A stretch of DNA of 64,000 nucleotides from Papilionanthe hookeriana x Papilionanthe teres (GCA_022702705.1 CM040434.1:22672001-22736000), one strand, 5' to 3'; counted from the first letter of the stretch, positions 30,739 through 43,439 are shown. Notes: a model not told the origin generated them from the sequence alone. Numbers and translations are program-made.

Positions 30739-32196
30739 CTAGCTCCGGTCCGGTCGGAAATGGTAAGGTGTCTTCCCGTCGTCCATCCTTCGAAAGTAAC
30801 CGAGATCCGCTTCACCGGTACTCCCGGTATGCAATGCTTAGCGATATCCGCTCCGTTGCCCTTCGCATCATGACGGAACCTACCGGTAAAGGTATCTTCA
30901 CCGGCCCTCGGAACTCACCCGGGCCTCGCTATCCGGAGGTCGATCCGAACATGATGTTACACTCGTTCGGAAAGAGACCGTGCGTAAAGGTCCGACAAAG
31001 TCGTGGTGATCTATGTGTGGGGGTATGCAGTCACCCCTGCTCGTAGATGTTGATAATGCAGCTATTGGGTATGCAACTGCGGCAGTACCCTCCATGTTAT
31101 CAATCTCTTTACCATTCTCTTGATGACTAATGGCATCGGATCCACTTGCCCATGACGGAGTATTCCCGTGGATTTCCCTTTCGTCTTCTCGCAAAGTTGT
31201 AACGAGCATCCGCATTGTATCGTGATTCTTCCTTTCCCCGGCATCCATCTCCGGGGTTCCGAGTATGTGTTTTCCCTCGTGCGGCCTCGCTCGTCCCATT
31301 CTTTTCAAATCCCGGATGCAATCCACGATTTGCCGTTGTTCATACTCCGAGAATACGTCCGTATGTAGCTCGAGGCCCTCTAGTATATTGATTCTTCTCG
31401 CCTTTAATTCTCTCGAAGTATTCAAAGGTTTTCTTTTCAACATTCTCGCATTCTCTCTAGCTCGTATTCCGGAATGATCTGGCGGATGGCGAGGCCCGGT
31501 GACATATTGTGGGATATACGGTTCAATCCCTTCACGTTCTCCTCGCATACCTCGGCTCCTCGTGGATGATGCCTCGTCGGACATCCCCCGGGTTGCTTCC
31601 GCAACAAGGTCATGCATCACCTGGTGGTTCCATCCGGTGGCGTGGTAGCCTTCTTTCTTCTGATCTTCCGGAGATTTCCCCGGTCTTTCTCGTTATCCTC
31701 GGAGCCGGCCTCCTTTCTTCGTGTTCCCGGTGAACCGGTGTCCTCGAAGTGTATGTACTCGGCATTAGCAATCGTCTCGTCGCGCCGGTCCGCGCGCTAG
31801 TTTTGTTAACATCTTACGGATACGGCGATTCTTATTTCTTCGTTGCGTTGCTGTGAGAGTAGCTCTCCGAACTTCTTGAATCTCTGCGGGCACGGCGCCG
31901 ACAAGCTCGCCCTCCGCCGTAGCGACTACGCGACTTCATTTTCTTATCTTCTTCGTTGTTTGCTTTTCTTTTCTTCGTCGCCGGATTGGTGGCTTGGGCC
32001 ACCCACTTTCATCACCTGTCCGCCGGGCAGCTCTTCTCGGTCAACCGGGACCGAGTCACTTTCCTCGTATCGTAAGCTCCGCCGGTGCGAAATCCGAGTC
32101 AATCTCGATTATCGCTCCATCTTTCACCCTCTTTTCATCGAGTGCAAGGCTTACGCCATTTCTTAAAGTTCAAGACCAACCGCCCGTTCGACATTT
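30739..32196 (-). pseudogene. Post-integrase ORF with ALKBH9/10-like RNA demethylase domain (E2)
   Basis: Second copy of the AlkB ORF, about 486 codons from ATG 32196 to TAG at 30739. The N-terminal part repeats MSNG.L..NFK and the acidic, then basic, regions of E1. Then come RKPLNTSRELKARRINILEG, LELHTDVFSEYEQRQIVDCI and, in other frames, MPGKGRITIQCGC, TGILRHGQVDPMPLVIKRMV and KRLITWRVLP. The core shows DCIPPHIDHHDFVGP (metal H and D), DIAKHCIPGVPVKRISVTF (third ligand H and the 2OG arginine) and, one base out of frame, an RRMDDGK-like tail as in plant ALKBH10. At least four frameshifts occur between about 31260 and 30780, and upstream ones too. Unlike E1, the lysine before RIS and the residue between EQ and QIV are normal codons, so the two copies decayed independently. 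Confidence 0.85.
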
Positions 32197-32430
32197 CCCC
32201 GCGAAAAGACAAGGAAAAGGATCGGAGTCGTACTAAGAACAAGAACATTAAGAAAATGTTTATTAAAGACATATTTTTTATTTATTTTTTTTTTATATTC
32301 AAATTTAACAGAATGAAGTAGGATAAGATCGGGGAAGAGATTTTGATTTGGAAAAGAAAACAAGGAAAACTTAATTATCATGATTTTATTTATCTTAAGC
32401 ACATTTTATTATTTTTGGGTTCGGACCCAA
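32197..32430 (-). other. Spacer between integrase and AlkB ORF (E2)
   Basis: AT-rich, no ORF. The sense strand has GAATATAAAAAAAA about 100 bp before the ATG, a possible but weak TATA box. The acceptor-like CAG of E1 is CGCG here. Confidence 0.3.
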
Positions 32431-33514
32431 TCATAAGTAATTACTTCGCCCGTGTTTCTTAGGGATGAAGAATTCATTCCTTTGAAACATCGTGGTAGCG
32501 TAATACTTTTTCAAGTATCGTCCGTTGATCGGAAGCATATGTCGTTCTCCCCGGCAATTCACTAGCCGGTAGGAACCTCCCGAGTATACTGCTTCAACCA
32601 CAAACGGTCCTTCCCAAGTGGGTTCAAATTTTCCCCCTATCTTGCGGTGTGCAAGAATAGGTCTCTTGAGAACGAGAACTAAGTCACCAACTTTGAAGGT
32701 TCTTGGGCGGACCCGGCTTGTCATGGGCTTGAACCATCTTAGCTTGGTATAGTTCTAAATTCCGTTGCGCCGCAAGCCTTTCCCTTCCGTGCTTTCTAAT
32801 TCTTCGAGTCGTAACTTGGCGTTCTCTTCCGTCGTGATCTTGTTTGCAACTCGCAACTCCGAGTGAAGGAAGCCGAACCTCTAAATGTAACACTCGCCTC
32901 GGACCCATACACCGGAGCGTAAGGTGTAGCTTGAGTAGGAGTTCGAAGGTTGTCCGGTAGGCCCATAAGGCTTCTAACAACTTCTCGTGCCAATTTCTCT
33001 TATTATCGTCCAAGGTTTTCTTTAAGATTTGAACGAGAGTTTTATTAAAAGCCTCGCCGAGGCCATTTGCTCTTGGGTAGTAAATTGTTGAGTATCGCCG
33101 CCGATTCCGTGTCTCTCGACAAAATTGTTGATTTGCGTGCTTCGAATGCCGACCCATTATCCGAGATGATCCTGCGCGGCACTCCGAAACGGTAGACAAC
33201 TTGGTTCTTGAAAAACCGTAGCACGTGGTGTGCTTTCACTTCTCTAAGTGGAATTGCTCTCGCCCACTGGAAAAGTAATCCGTAGCCGCAAGAATGAAGC
33301 GATGTCCTTTTGAAGATGGTGGTTCTATTGGACCCACTATATCTGTGCCCCAACATTCAAATGGCCACGATGCAATAGTCGGATGTAGCACATTTGGAGG
33401 TTGGTGTAGAACCACTCCGTGCACTTGGCATTGGTGACAGCTCTTGGCGATTTTCATGCAGTCGGTCATCATCGAGGGCCAGTAGTACCCTAGTCTTTTA
33501 ATTTTCATTTTCAT
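32431..33514 (-). pseudogene. Integrase (E2)
   Basis: In order: zinc region end CHQCQVHG (33440), HQPPNVLHPTIASWPFECWG, TDIVGP (first D), an SDNGSAFE-type second D near 33155, then the catalytic E in NGLGEAFNKTLVQILKKTLD, ALWAYRTTF, and the C-terminal TFKVGDLVLVLKRPILAHRK, GKFEPTWEGPFVVEAVY and YLKKYYAT. The triad D, D, E can be read but across three frames. Matches E1 18404-19330. Confidence 0.9.
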
Positions 33515-33641
33515 CTTCGGACCCGACCGGTGAGCGCCACGAGTCCCGAATGCACCTCCTTAACAATTTCACGGGCCTCGGACCCGCTTAGGCACCTTAG
33601 CCACATTTGATCAAAAGACCTTCCGTACAATGTGTTGTTTA

Positions 33642-34330
33642 TTAATGCGTAGGACGAGTTCTTTTCTTGATCCGATGGGCTAGCGACCTATCGTCCGGAA
33701 GCTTTCCGTTCGTTCGGTGTAGTCTATCAATGGTTGTCGCCAATCTTCCGTGTTTTCCGTCACTCGTTGCAACCGATTCTTTTTCTTTTTCCGATTTGTG
33801 TATTGTGTCTATGTCGAGCCGTGATAGGACCCGACGTCCGTGAACCGACACTTCTACCGATTCATCTTGCAAACGAGCAAATTCTTTTGCGAGACGGGCT
33901 AAAGCATCTGCTAAAGCATTTTCTTTTCCGGGAAATTTGTAGATCGTCACATTTGGAATCTGTTCCAACAGCTGTATGACATACTGGAAGTATTGTTCGA
34001 GTCTTGGCTTTAAAATTCTGTATTGTCCGGCGATCTGTCGAATGATTAACTGCGAATCCCCGTAAATGTTGATGTTTGTTATCCTCATTTGAATAGTTAG
34101 TTCCAGTCCCGTTATGAGGGCTTCGTATTCTGCTTCATTGTTTGTACACGGTTCTGCCAAGTGGTAGGAGTATCTTAACATCCCCCGCTCCGGTGTTATA
34201 AAGATTAGCCTGATTCCTGCCTTACCGGGCACTATCACTTGCGATTCTTCATCTTTGTGTGCTCGAAGATGCTCCGTCGAAATATAATCCCCAACGTCGA
34301 TCATCGTGGTCTTCTAGATTCATTATTTGT
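33642..34330 (-). pseudogene. Second, archaeal-type RNase H (E2)
   Basis: This domain cuts RNA in hybrids and is an extra copy specific to the Tat lineage. Catalytic residues are visible: D in WGLYFDGASS (34270, neighbouring frame), E in CTNNEAEYEALITGLELT, D in NIYGDSQLIIRQIAGQYR and D in ENALADALARLA. It is followed by an open stretch of about 70 codons leading to integrase. One frameshift separates the first aspartate from the rest; otherwise well preserved. Confidence 0.88.
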
Positions 34331-34379
34331 TCATCCGACAAATCGTCATCGAGGGGAGATTCGCCGGCAAAGGGTGTGT

Positions 34380-34860
34380 CCGCGAGGAAGTCCGCTAAGA
34401 CTTGTCCCTTTACGGCACGAAGAGGCACGAAAGTTATATCAAATTGCAATAATATCATTGACCATCCGGCAAGTCCGCCGAAAAGTGTTGGACGAGTCAT
34501 CAAGTATCGCAATGGATTAAACTTCGAGATCGGAGTCGACCTTATGAGAAAGCATGTAGTGCCCGAGCTTTCGAGCGGCGAAGATCGTGGCCAAACAATG
34601 CTTTTCAATTGCGGGATACCTTATTTCCGTCGGAAGTAAACGACGGCTTAAATAGTAAAGAGCATTCTCTTTACCCTCATCATCGACTCCGGCCAACAGG
34701 GCTCCGAGAGAGTCGTCTGAAGCCGCTGCGTAAAGTATCGACGGTCTACGCGAGACCGGGGTCGCTAAGACAGGAGGTGTCATTAAATATTGCTTAATGT
34801 CCTCGAAGGCCTTCCGGCATCTCTCTTCCCAAATAAATTTGGCGTCCTTTTTAACTAGTG
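34380..34860 (-). pseudogene. First RNase H domain (E2 pol)
   Basis: The retroviral-type domain after RT reads LYAAASDDSLGALLAGVDDE, NALYYLSRRLLPTEIRYPAI, EKHCLATIFAARKLGHYML and then FNPLRYLMTRPTLFGGLAGW in another frame. In Tat elements this first domain is often degenerate while the second one keeps activity. Frameshifted near 34560. Confidence 0.8.
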
Positions 34861-34869
34861 CCGAGAAAG

Positions 34870-35700
34870 GTTCGACACCTACTCGACAAGCTTTGAGATA
34901 AAGCGTCGAAGATATGCCAACTTCCCTTGAAAAGATCGTAGTTGTTTTAAGGTTTTGGGAGGCGGCATTTCTAAGATAGCTTTAACCTTTTCCGGGTCGA
35001 TTTCAATTGCACGATGTCGGACAACGAATCCTAAGAATTTCCCGGAGGTGACGCCGAAGGCGCATTTTAAGGGATTCATCTTAAGGTTAAATTGTCTTAA
35101 TCGTTCGAAAACAATTCTCAAATCATACAGGTGGTTTTCCTTTACTTTACTTTTGATGACCACATCGTCCACGTAGCACTCGACTTGATTGTGGATGAGA
35201 TCATCAAAAATTCTTGTCATTGCTCTCTGGTAGGTTGCTCTTGCGTTCTTCAGTCCGAATGGCATCACTGTGTAGCAATATACTCCGATCGGCGTTCGAA
35301 TGCGTAAGCTTTTCATCTTCCGGAGCCATTTTTATCCGGTTGTATCCCGAAGATCCATCCATGAATGAAAATATTTCATGTGTCGAAGCAATGTCGATCA
35401 TTAATTCGGGATCGGTAGAGGGAATTCATCTTTTGGACATGCCTTGTTTAAATCTCTCGAAATCCACACAAATTCCGATCCGACCATTCTTCTTCTCGAT
35501 CGGCACTACATTGGCTAGCCAAGTCGGGTATTGTTCTTCACGGACAAATTTAGCGTCTATTAGCTTTTTAACTTCGGCTATGACTTGTTGTTCGATTTCT
35601 AGACGCATTCTTCCGGGACCTTGTCCGAGCCGGAGAGAAGTAGGATCCACTCCTAGTTTATGGATCGCGACCTCCGGAGCTAATCCCGGCATCTCATCGT
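34870..35700 (-). pseudogene. Reverse transcriptase (E2)
   Basis: Pieces in order: LIDAKFVREEQYPTWLANVV, PIEKKNGRIGICVDFERF, FSFMDGSSGYNRIKMAPEDE, then YCYTVMPFGLKNARATYQRA and the catalytic CYVDDVVIKS with both aspartates, ending PKTLKQLRSFQGKLAYLRRF. The active-site YVDD is intact, unlike in A1. Three frames are needed to read the whole domain. Confidence 0.9.
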
Positions 35701-36807
35701 AGCTCCAAGCAAAACAGCTCTTTAAATTCCATTAATAACTCGATTATTTCTTCGGAGTCTTCTTTATTGAGTAAGGAGCTAACAAAGGTAGGTCAAGGTT
35801 CTTTGCTAGTACCTAAGTTAACTTCCGTTAACTCATCTATCGTAGATTTAATTTCTTCTTCGAATTCTGGTGGAGCGTCTCCAATTTGTAAACCTTCGAG
35901 TTCGTCTGTAGTTTCCATGCAGTTTTCATTGGACTCGCAAGTGACAACCAAGCAAAATTCGGCATCGTCAACCGATCCTACCGTGCCGAATCCGAGACCA
36001 TGCTTTGAATTGGGTGGACGACCGGAATTATTCCATAATTTTTCAAAATGTTGAGATTGACCTTTTGTCCATTGTCGAGGTAAGAAACCACGTTGAATTA
36101 AATTTTGAACACGAGGAGAGTACCACTCAAAAGGTAATTCCATTAATTTCGATGAAGTGACATCTTCGAATTGTACATTATTTTCGCTTTGGAGGAAGAA
36201 GCACCACGGTAGAATTTGATTGGCTTTGCACCGTCTTTACGTACCTCTTCGACCACCATACCCTCGATCTTGTTCGAATGGATCGGGGTTAGGGTCATAG
36301 TATGTACGTAGTGGTTAATCTTTTCATACATCGATTTGTATTCTTCGTTCTTCTCATCTTCGAGAGAGATCTTGAATTGCGGCTTCTTCCGACTTATTGT
36401 CATCGCTTCTTGTTTGATTTCTTTTTCTTCTTCGAACTATCTTCCCAATCAACATTGATGGCCGGTTTCCTCCGTCCAACCGTCCTAACGTCTCTACCAC
36501 GACCTCGTCCCCGACCTCGACCTCGGATGCGAGTTGTGGAGAAACCTTCACCATCTCGCCGTAGGGAGTGGTGAGTGATCGTTGGACTAGAACTTCGTGT
36601 TCTTCGTTGTCTCGAACTTTCTTTGCTTCATTTGTTATAGTATCTCCTGGAGAAGATTGTTTTCTTCGGAGGTGCATAATAAGCCGCGTCTTCGTGAATT
36701 CCAATCTCATGTACGGAGAATGGTTGTAAGTCACCGTTGATGCACTCGTTCCCCTCCATCGTAGTATTTGATGCACCGATGTAGAGATGATGGTATCATC
36801 CTCATTT
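35701..36807 (-). pseudogene. Linker between protease and RT (E2)
   Basis: The region after the protease contains GRPWIHENED, the usual end of the protease domain in Tat elements, followed by a Glu/Lys-rich linker including PPEFEEEIKSTIDELTEVNL just before RT. A short frame at 35793-36143 has LPFEWYSPRVQNLIQRGFLP. No separate domain recognised. Frameshifted several times. Confidence 0.6.
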
Positions 36808-37060
36808 TCATGTATCCATGGTCGGCCCGCAGAGCGTTGAACGACGTTTCGAATCAATTATGTGAAATTTTGCGGTTGTCTTTGCTAAGTCACCGGTCTT
36901 CATTAGTAGTGTTATCGATCCGAGAGCTCTTTCTCCTTTCTGGTTGAATCCTCTTAATAACATTTTGTCGGCCTCGAGCTCACGAGCATCAATTTCCAAG
37001 TATGCTAGTGTTCGAAGACTCATTATATTGATTGATGCTCCCGGATCCACCAATACTCGG
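36808..37060 (-). pseudogene. Aspartic protease (E2)
   Basis: MVDPGASINIMSLRTLAYLE carries the catalytic D in DPGAS; ALGSITLLMKTGDLAKTTAK and FHIID are the usual following strands. The continuation GRPWIHENE is in the neighbouring frame at 36357-36857. A frameshift at about 36810 is the only visible lesion. Confidence 0.8.
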
Positions 37061-37202
37061 AGAGTGTAAATTTTCCGATTGTAATCGAAATGTACAACGG
37101 TCGGTTGTGATCCGTCGTCCCAAGTAGTAGGTCATTGTCCGTGAAGGTAACACCTCGTCGTTCCTTTAACGAGCAAACCTCATCTAAGGAATCTCCGGCC
37201 AT

Positions 37203-39816
37203 TTAAGCTAAGCAATTTTCTGGATCAAGAAAGGCCTTGATCAGAACTTCTCTCATCTCCTTTGATAAGATGAGAGCATCGTAAATGCTCAGTTTGGCCG
37301 GTAGTTTCCTAAGATGGGCTAGCACGTTGTAGTCCACTTTATTTTCATGCGTCTCGGCTTCTTCTCGAATGGGTATTTCTTCTGCTGGGGTTGGTTCTTC
37401 TTGAACAACCATCTGCTTTCCTTTGTCCTTTGGACCCATTCTCGGAGGTAGAACTCTTCCACTTCTTAAGTTGATTTCTGTAATTTCTTCCGAATCTAGT
37501 GTTGAGCTTGTCGGTGTCTCCTCCTGAATCGGAATGACGAGCTCTTCCGGATTAACCTCGAATCCGAAGGCTCTAACTCTATCGCGACTGGAGCTCCTCG
37601 AAACTCGCAGATAGATTCGTTGCTTGTTGAACTCTTGTAGCCTCCTTTATGGATGTCTTCTTCGCTATTTTGCTCGTTGAGATCGTGTATGATTTGAGAA
37701 TTGTCGTTGGTATCGAAATCGATGTCCGGATTGTCGCTAGATACGTAATCGTTAGAAACAGTCAAAACGTAACCAACGCCATCACCCTTATCATTATATG
37801 ATCCCACCGAAGTGAGCAGATAATCATTCAAAATCAAAGGTTCGAGGGATTTCTCCCCCTAATCGGAAACAACTATCCTAGGATAAGCAGCCCCTAGTCT
37901 AGCCTTAGGAGTCTCGGTCCTCTCTTCTTCGTCGATTTTCTTCTTCTCTTCAGTCGCCTCTCGTCGAGGTGGTTCTTCCATCGCAAGTGATAGTACCGGC
38001 TTAACGGGTCTCGAACTCGAATTGAAGCTCGCACCGAGGCGGCTTTGGATGTCGTCTAAAATCTTTTTCGAAGACCTCGTCCGGGCGGTAGTCCATCCAT
38101 CGTCGGCCGTATAGGGATCTATCGGAATTATGGGATCAGTTGAGATAACATTAACGGAACCTCCTTTCTGGGGTTCCTTCATGTACTCTTTCGGGATTGT
38201 TATATTCCCTTTCTGAAGGTTGTCGTTGAGCCAACTTTTGAAGGTAATGCAATCTTCTATCTTGTGCCCAAGCATCCGGTGGTAGGGGAAAAAGTTGGGA
38301 TCACCTTTCTTGTTGACTTCCTCTGGTCTTTTAGGCTCCGGCACTGAAAATCCGGAGTCTTCATCGGACTACGGAACATTTTCGGCATCGCTTCATTCTT
38401 GAACGGATATTCCCTCGCTCGAAGCTCCCTTAATGTACGTTGCGGACGAGGCGGTTGCTCATACCGTGGAGATGACCGATAGCCGGGCCGGGGTTGCTAG
38501 TAATTCTGTTGTGATTGCTGCGGCCGTTCGGTGGTATTTGCATCGATTGCTTGCCTTTGTCAACTCGCCGCAACGATCCCGCATTTCTTTTCAAAAGTCT
38601 TCACGTGCTTTTGCTTGTCCGTCTTGTTGGCGAAACTTAATTGCTTCGCCTCTTCTTGCAAGCTTCCGCTCGCTTAACAACTTCTCGAAAGTCTTAATAG
38701 TGAATCCTTTAAGGAGAAGTGCTATCGGGCCGTGAATGCTTTTAAGTAAGATGCCGACTGCATAGATGTGGTTCACACTTCATGCTTAAGTTCCTCCATC
38801 GAAGTATGTAATCCACCAAAGTTTCGTTCGGCCTTTGTTTCTCTACCACTAAATCACCTATAGTGATGTGGTGCTGAGCTCCGCCGAATCGCTTGATGAA
38901 GAGGTTCTCTAGTCTCGAGAACCTCTTCACCGAACCATTTGGCACTCCGCATACCGGCCGAAGGCGATTCCCGATCGTGTCGCCGACGAACCGTCGGAAG
39001 AGTAATGCATCGCTCCCGCCGCATTGCAACAACCGGCACGAAAGTGTGCAACATGCTCGTCGGGGTTCCCGCTCCGTCGAAGGTCTCTGAACAGAGGTGG
39101 TACGAAGCCTTTCGGGTATTGGACAGCGTCGAATTCTTCTGGGTAAGGTCTACCAGTCTGAATGGATGTCCCGTTCTTCGATTGTGCTAAGGCTTCTCGC
39201 ACTCCGTCGTTCCACCAAGTTCTTGATATCCTTTTCGAGGATCATACTTTGTGTTGTATCCTTTTTCGACCGATCATCCCCGTTGACGGATGTAATCTCC
39301 TTTCCTCCGTCTACAATGTGAATGACCTCCGGGGGTGTCTCTCTTCGTGGTCGCACTCGACTCCGGAGAGTGGCCGCAGCTACAGCCCATCTCTTCCATC
39401 CTTTTCGCCATTCGAGCGATCGTGTCGTCTTTCTCCCGAAGCTTCCTTCTCATCGCTCCGGCTCCTCTCTTTCGCTGCCGCGAAGCACCTTGTGAAGCCG
39501 ATGAAGCTCGTGTTTCGACCATGTTGATTTCGCATATTCGTCGTCCATGAATTCCCGATGAATCAATCTCATCTCCGAACTTTTCTTCTCTTTCTTTTGC
39601 CAATCGTCGAATATTGGTTCTCAACTTTTCCATGGCATCTTCTAGCGGGGCTTTCTGAGTGTCCTCGCGGTTGTCATGCGATAGCTGCTGGGTCCCCTTT
39701 TCATGAGTCCCCTTTATCGCAAGAAGCACTTTCTTCGCATTCAAGTCTCTCGGCGAGACTTTCTTTCTTGGTCGTTGTTTCAATCTCAATCGCCCAGTAG
39801 TGGGACGCCATACCAT
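37203..39816 (-). pseudogene. gag (E2)
   Basis: Order: N-terminal basic part and a coiled coil (MRRKLREKDDTIARMAKRME), a linker ending KDIKNLVERRSARS, capsid-like part (PKGFVPPLFRDLRRSGNPDE, HVAHFRAG, FSRLENLFIKRFGGAQ, QRPNETLVDYILRWRNLSMK), then PKRPEEVNKKGDPNFFPYHR, MLGHKIEDCITFKSWLND and an acidic tail (37203-37837). Tat gag uses the PYH...GH..DC piece where others have a zinc knuckle. The frame changes at least four times. Confidence 0.8.
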
Positions 39817-40199
39817 CCTTCTAGCGGCGAAGGTCTAGGACTGGATGGTCCGTCGACCCAAATGCCGGAAGGTGGTATCCTCCCTAATCTGTAATCCCGA
39901 GACGACGACGAGGCGAACTAGCCTTCATTCTTTTACTTGGCTTTTCCGTCATGACGGCGGGTTCTACTCGGGCCCAAGACGGGATTTGACCGGCACCCGC
40001 CCTATCCTTCGTAGAATCTCCGATACGGGGCGCTTTTCCTTCTTCGCTAACTTTTCTACCAAAGTTTGCGGTCGAGCAAACGGCGTAGTTCTAGTCCTTT
40101 TCTTGCGGCTATCGTTGTAATATGCGGGCCGAGGTAATGTGGCAACAGATCTTGAGAACATTTTCCTCGTCCTCTCGCGGCGGAGAGGGGATGGAACCT

Positions 40200-40791
40200 A
40201 CTTCCTCCCAAAAGTGGTATGTATTCAGCAGCGGTGTATATTCGCAGCGGCAGGTGTATATTAAGCGGTTCGGGATTTCCTCCGGAAAGCAATTTCGAGC
40301 AGTCCTGGCTTCTCTAGCGATCCTTCGCCTCGTTTCTTCTTTGGGTCCTTGTCGGTGATGGAATCTTTAAACCGGACCCGATTTCGAAAACGGAAGGTCT
40401 TACGAGAAGATCCGTACCCTCCACGGTAACGAGTTCACCATAATTCTGGATTTCTTTCCCCTTTAATTTGGCGAAAGTCGAGGTAGGTGCAGAAACAACT
40501 AGACCAGTGGGGGTAGTAAGAACAGTCCTCATGCGGACAGCAGTATTCCTCTCAGTCGGGATCCTTTGCAGGGGAGGAAACTCTTGGGTCGACCTAAGGT
40601 TGAATTCAAGCAGCGGTTTCTCAGCTTCAGATACCTTGTTCGTCAGTGCAAAGAGGGAGACGTCGGTGATCTTGACATTCATGTTTTCAAATCCTTGTCA
40701 AATCGGATGATCCCATTGTCGAGCGCTCATCCTTATAGATGGCGAAGTCCGATCCGTTGGTGAAGGAGAAAATCGGCTTTGGGGCTTCCAT
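40200..40791 (-). pseudogene. ORF1 protein of unknown function (E2)
   Basis: Starts MEAPKPIFSFTNGSDFAIYK at ATG 40791 and, after a frameshift, continues MNVKITDVSLFALTNKVSEA, EKPLLEFNLRSTQEFPPL and a Thr/Ser-rich end with KGKEIQNYGELVTVEGTDLL. Parallel to E3 27444-28058 and E4 49309-49842. Function unknown. It lies directly between leader and gag, as in Ogre elements. Confidence 0.7.
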
Positions 40792-41300
40792 TTCGCAGGG
40801 TAGATTCCGGTTGTCAGTCCCGAGTTATGCTTCTTTTCTTTAGGACGAAAAGAAAGGAATTGAAAAAGAGTCCGAACTCATTCTTGTTCATGTATTTATA
40901 AGAAGGAATCATTTGTTAAAAGAATCATTTATTAGAGGGTTCGTTTATTTAGAACGGAATGTTCAAAGGTGTAGAGAAGGTAAGGAATCCGATTCGGAGT
41001 TGGAAAGGAAAAGAAGGTCTTATGCAAGACTTCTCGTCTCGAAGGATCACTCCTAAACTAACACCTATCGGGGGTCCACCCCACCTCGAAAATGAGGTAA
41101 AAGGATCTCGGAACCTCTCTATTTAGGGGTGTCTAAACAGATGGCTCCTAAATCCGAGAGAATGTTGGCTATACTCGTTCAAGGTAGAAATGAACATAGT
41201 ATTCCAATGGAAAGAAGGGTAGCTTGATCCATTAGGGACATGGATGCATTACCGATTTTTGAAAGCAAAACTATCTGATTAAAATGGAGAGAGGAATTCT
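40792..41300 (-). other. 5' leader of E2
   Basis: Non-coding, alike to E3 26943-27443, with the conserved palindrome at 41070-41083 (ggggtccacccc) and a following ACCTCGAAAATGAGGT that can also fold. Confidence 0.6.
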
Positions 41301-41317
41301 CCTCACGTGAGTCGCCA
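41301..41317 (-). other. Primer binding site, tRNA-Arg type (E2)
   Basis: The sense strand reads TGGCGACTCACGTGAGG, five bases after the LTR end. Best preserved of the three Tat PBS in the window. Confidence 0.8.
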
Positions 41318-43439
41318 GAAGTTGTCGGCATATTTTTTTTTAGGTTCTATGTTTTATTTTGAAAAGGGGTCGCTCCGACGTGAAATTGTCGGCGAATTTT
41401 TAATTTAATTTAAATAAATAATTTGAAAAGTAGTATTAGATTTTAAAAATAATTTTAAATTTGAAGATTTTAAGATATGAGATGAAACCGATCTCACATC
41501 CAAAATAGTTTATATAAACGAACACCACACCACAAACCGTATATCTATCCCTAAGGATAGACACACTGCTTCATGGTGGGGCTCGATTAAATAAACTAGA
41601 AGATTTGTGACATCCATTTGGTCTGCGAACCAATTTTATAAGCCGACAAATTCCCCTGCTTAACATGAAAGCATTAAACGGGGTTTATATTACTCGGGTT
41701 CTTTAAAATTCCCTATAAGGGCAAGCCCCTATAGTTAATTACATCTTAAGTGATGGGAATCACCTAAGAAAACTCTCGATAATAATCAATAATTCTCGCT
41801 CTCGAGGATTTCAAAGTTTAAGTTTTCGAGGGTTGAATTTTGGAATTTCAATAGGGAATGGATCAAATTTGGAACATTTTGTTTTGGGAATCCAAAGGAA
41901 GAAAAGTAGGAGAAATCACAGATTTGAAGCGAACTTCGATAATTTCCCGACTATCCTATTGTTTGGCTTGAGTTTAGGAAAGTCCTAATATTTATTTGAA
42001 TGTTTTGATCTTGCCAATTTTAATTAATTAGGGCTTATATTTGTATGATAAAATCAAACAAATAGCCTTTAAGATGTGAGGGTTTATTTTCGTACCGGAC
42101 GACTACCTCGGAATCCTAAGACCGGTTAGGGCTTAATTTGCAATGCAAATGCCTAACGAAGAGTTGAGGATTTATGTTGCACTAGGCAAACTACCTCGAA
42201 GTCCTATGGCTTTGTTATTTAATTCTAGGAAAGTTTTGCTGAAATAGACTCAGGTTTTGCTGATGACGATGGCCGTGCTGCCCACCATGCTTCGAGCTCC
42301 TTGTTGTCACAGGGGTTTAGTTTTAGAAGTCATAAATCAGGGGATGAGAAAAGTGTTTTGGTTTAGAGAAAATCTTAATTTCCAAGTGTTTTCAATACTT
42401 TAATTAAAACAAATCTTAAACTTGATTATAACGACACCGGTTAAGATCCCACGGTTCCATCCTTCCGGCATCATTATTTTTATCGGATTCACTTAGTCCA
42501 AATGAATTTGCTAAACTCAACCGAATGAGTTCCACACTTTCATTTAGACCGTGGGAAATCCCGTTAGCAACACGTAGGTTACATCATCCGAGGTATTCCC
42601 GATCATCCAACGGGACGTTTTAATTTAATTGTAATTGTAGTTTTGTGTTCTGTTTGTGATTAAATTTTGAGTTGTTTTATATTTTGAAATGTTGTGGCGG
42701 TGAATTTTATCTTTTAATGACTTTTAACTTATTTTTGGTTTCAGTTTTAGGGACTATCCTAAAGGTGTGGGTTTTCATGCAACGATTGTTTATCATGCAA
42801 GAAAAGTAAGTGCGATGCGATTAATGAAATTGCAATAATGTAAATTGCAAGAAAGTAAATTGCAATAAAATAAAAGCGTACCCGGAGGGTCTCCCGTCAT
42901 CCCAAGCTGCACTTAAAACACAATTAGAATATTTAAGCAAGTTCTTAGGTAAAGCTAAGGGAAGGGTTATGGTTTTCTACCAAATTCCTAATCCTATAGC
43001 TAGTCATTTCCTATGACGTCTAGGTTCCTTGTGTTTTGGTTTGAAGACGATTTTTTTCATCAAAGAACAATTAAATTCAATTGTTCTTATAAACATCCTA
43101 TCATATTGAGAAAGTGTTTAAGAAGAATCTTAAACATCTTTTCAATATTGCTAGAATTGTTTTAAGTCCAAACGAATTTAATTATACAAATGAATTAATC
43201 GTCCGAGAATTCGAGTTTTGTTATCTTGCTCGATGAACTAGGACATTTGAATATCCTATAAGTGGGGTAACATTTCATTTAATGTTCTATTTAGGAGTTA
43301 TGATAACCAAAGCTTTTGAGGGTAAATTGGTGTTCAAATGGTTTATGATTTAGTTTAACTTCAATTAATGGGTTTAAATTTGGAATAGTGTTCAAGTTAT
43401 TTTAGATTTATTTTCAATTCTTTATGTCTTTGGTGATGT

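Noticed and set aside
36302..36574. Plus-strand frame with an Arg/Pro repeat (PRPRPRP)
   Set aside because: Antisense shadow of the protease-RT linker of E2.
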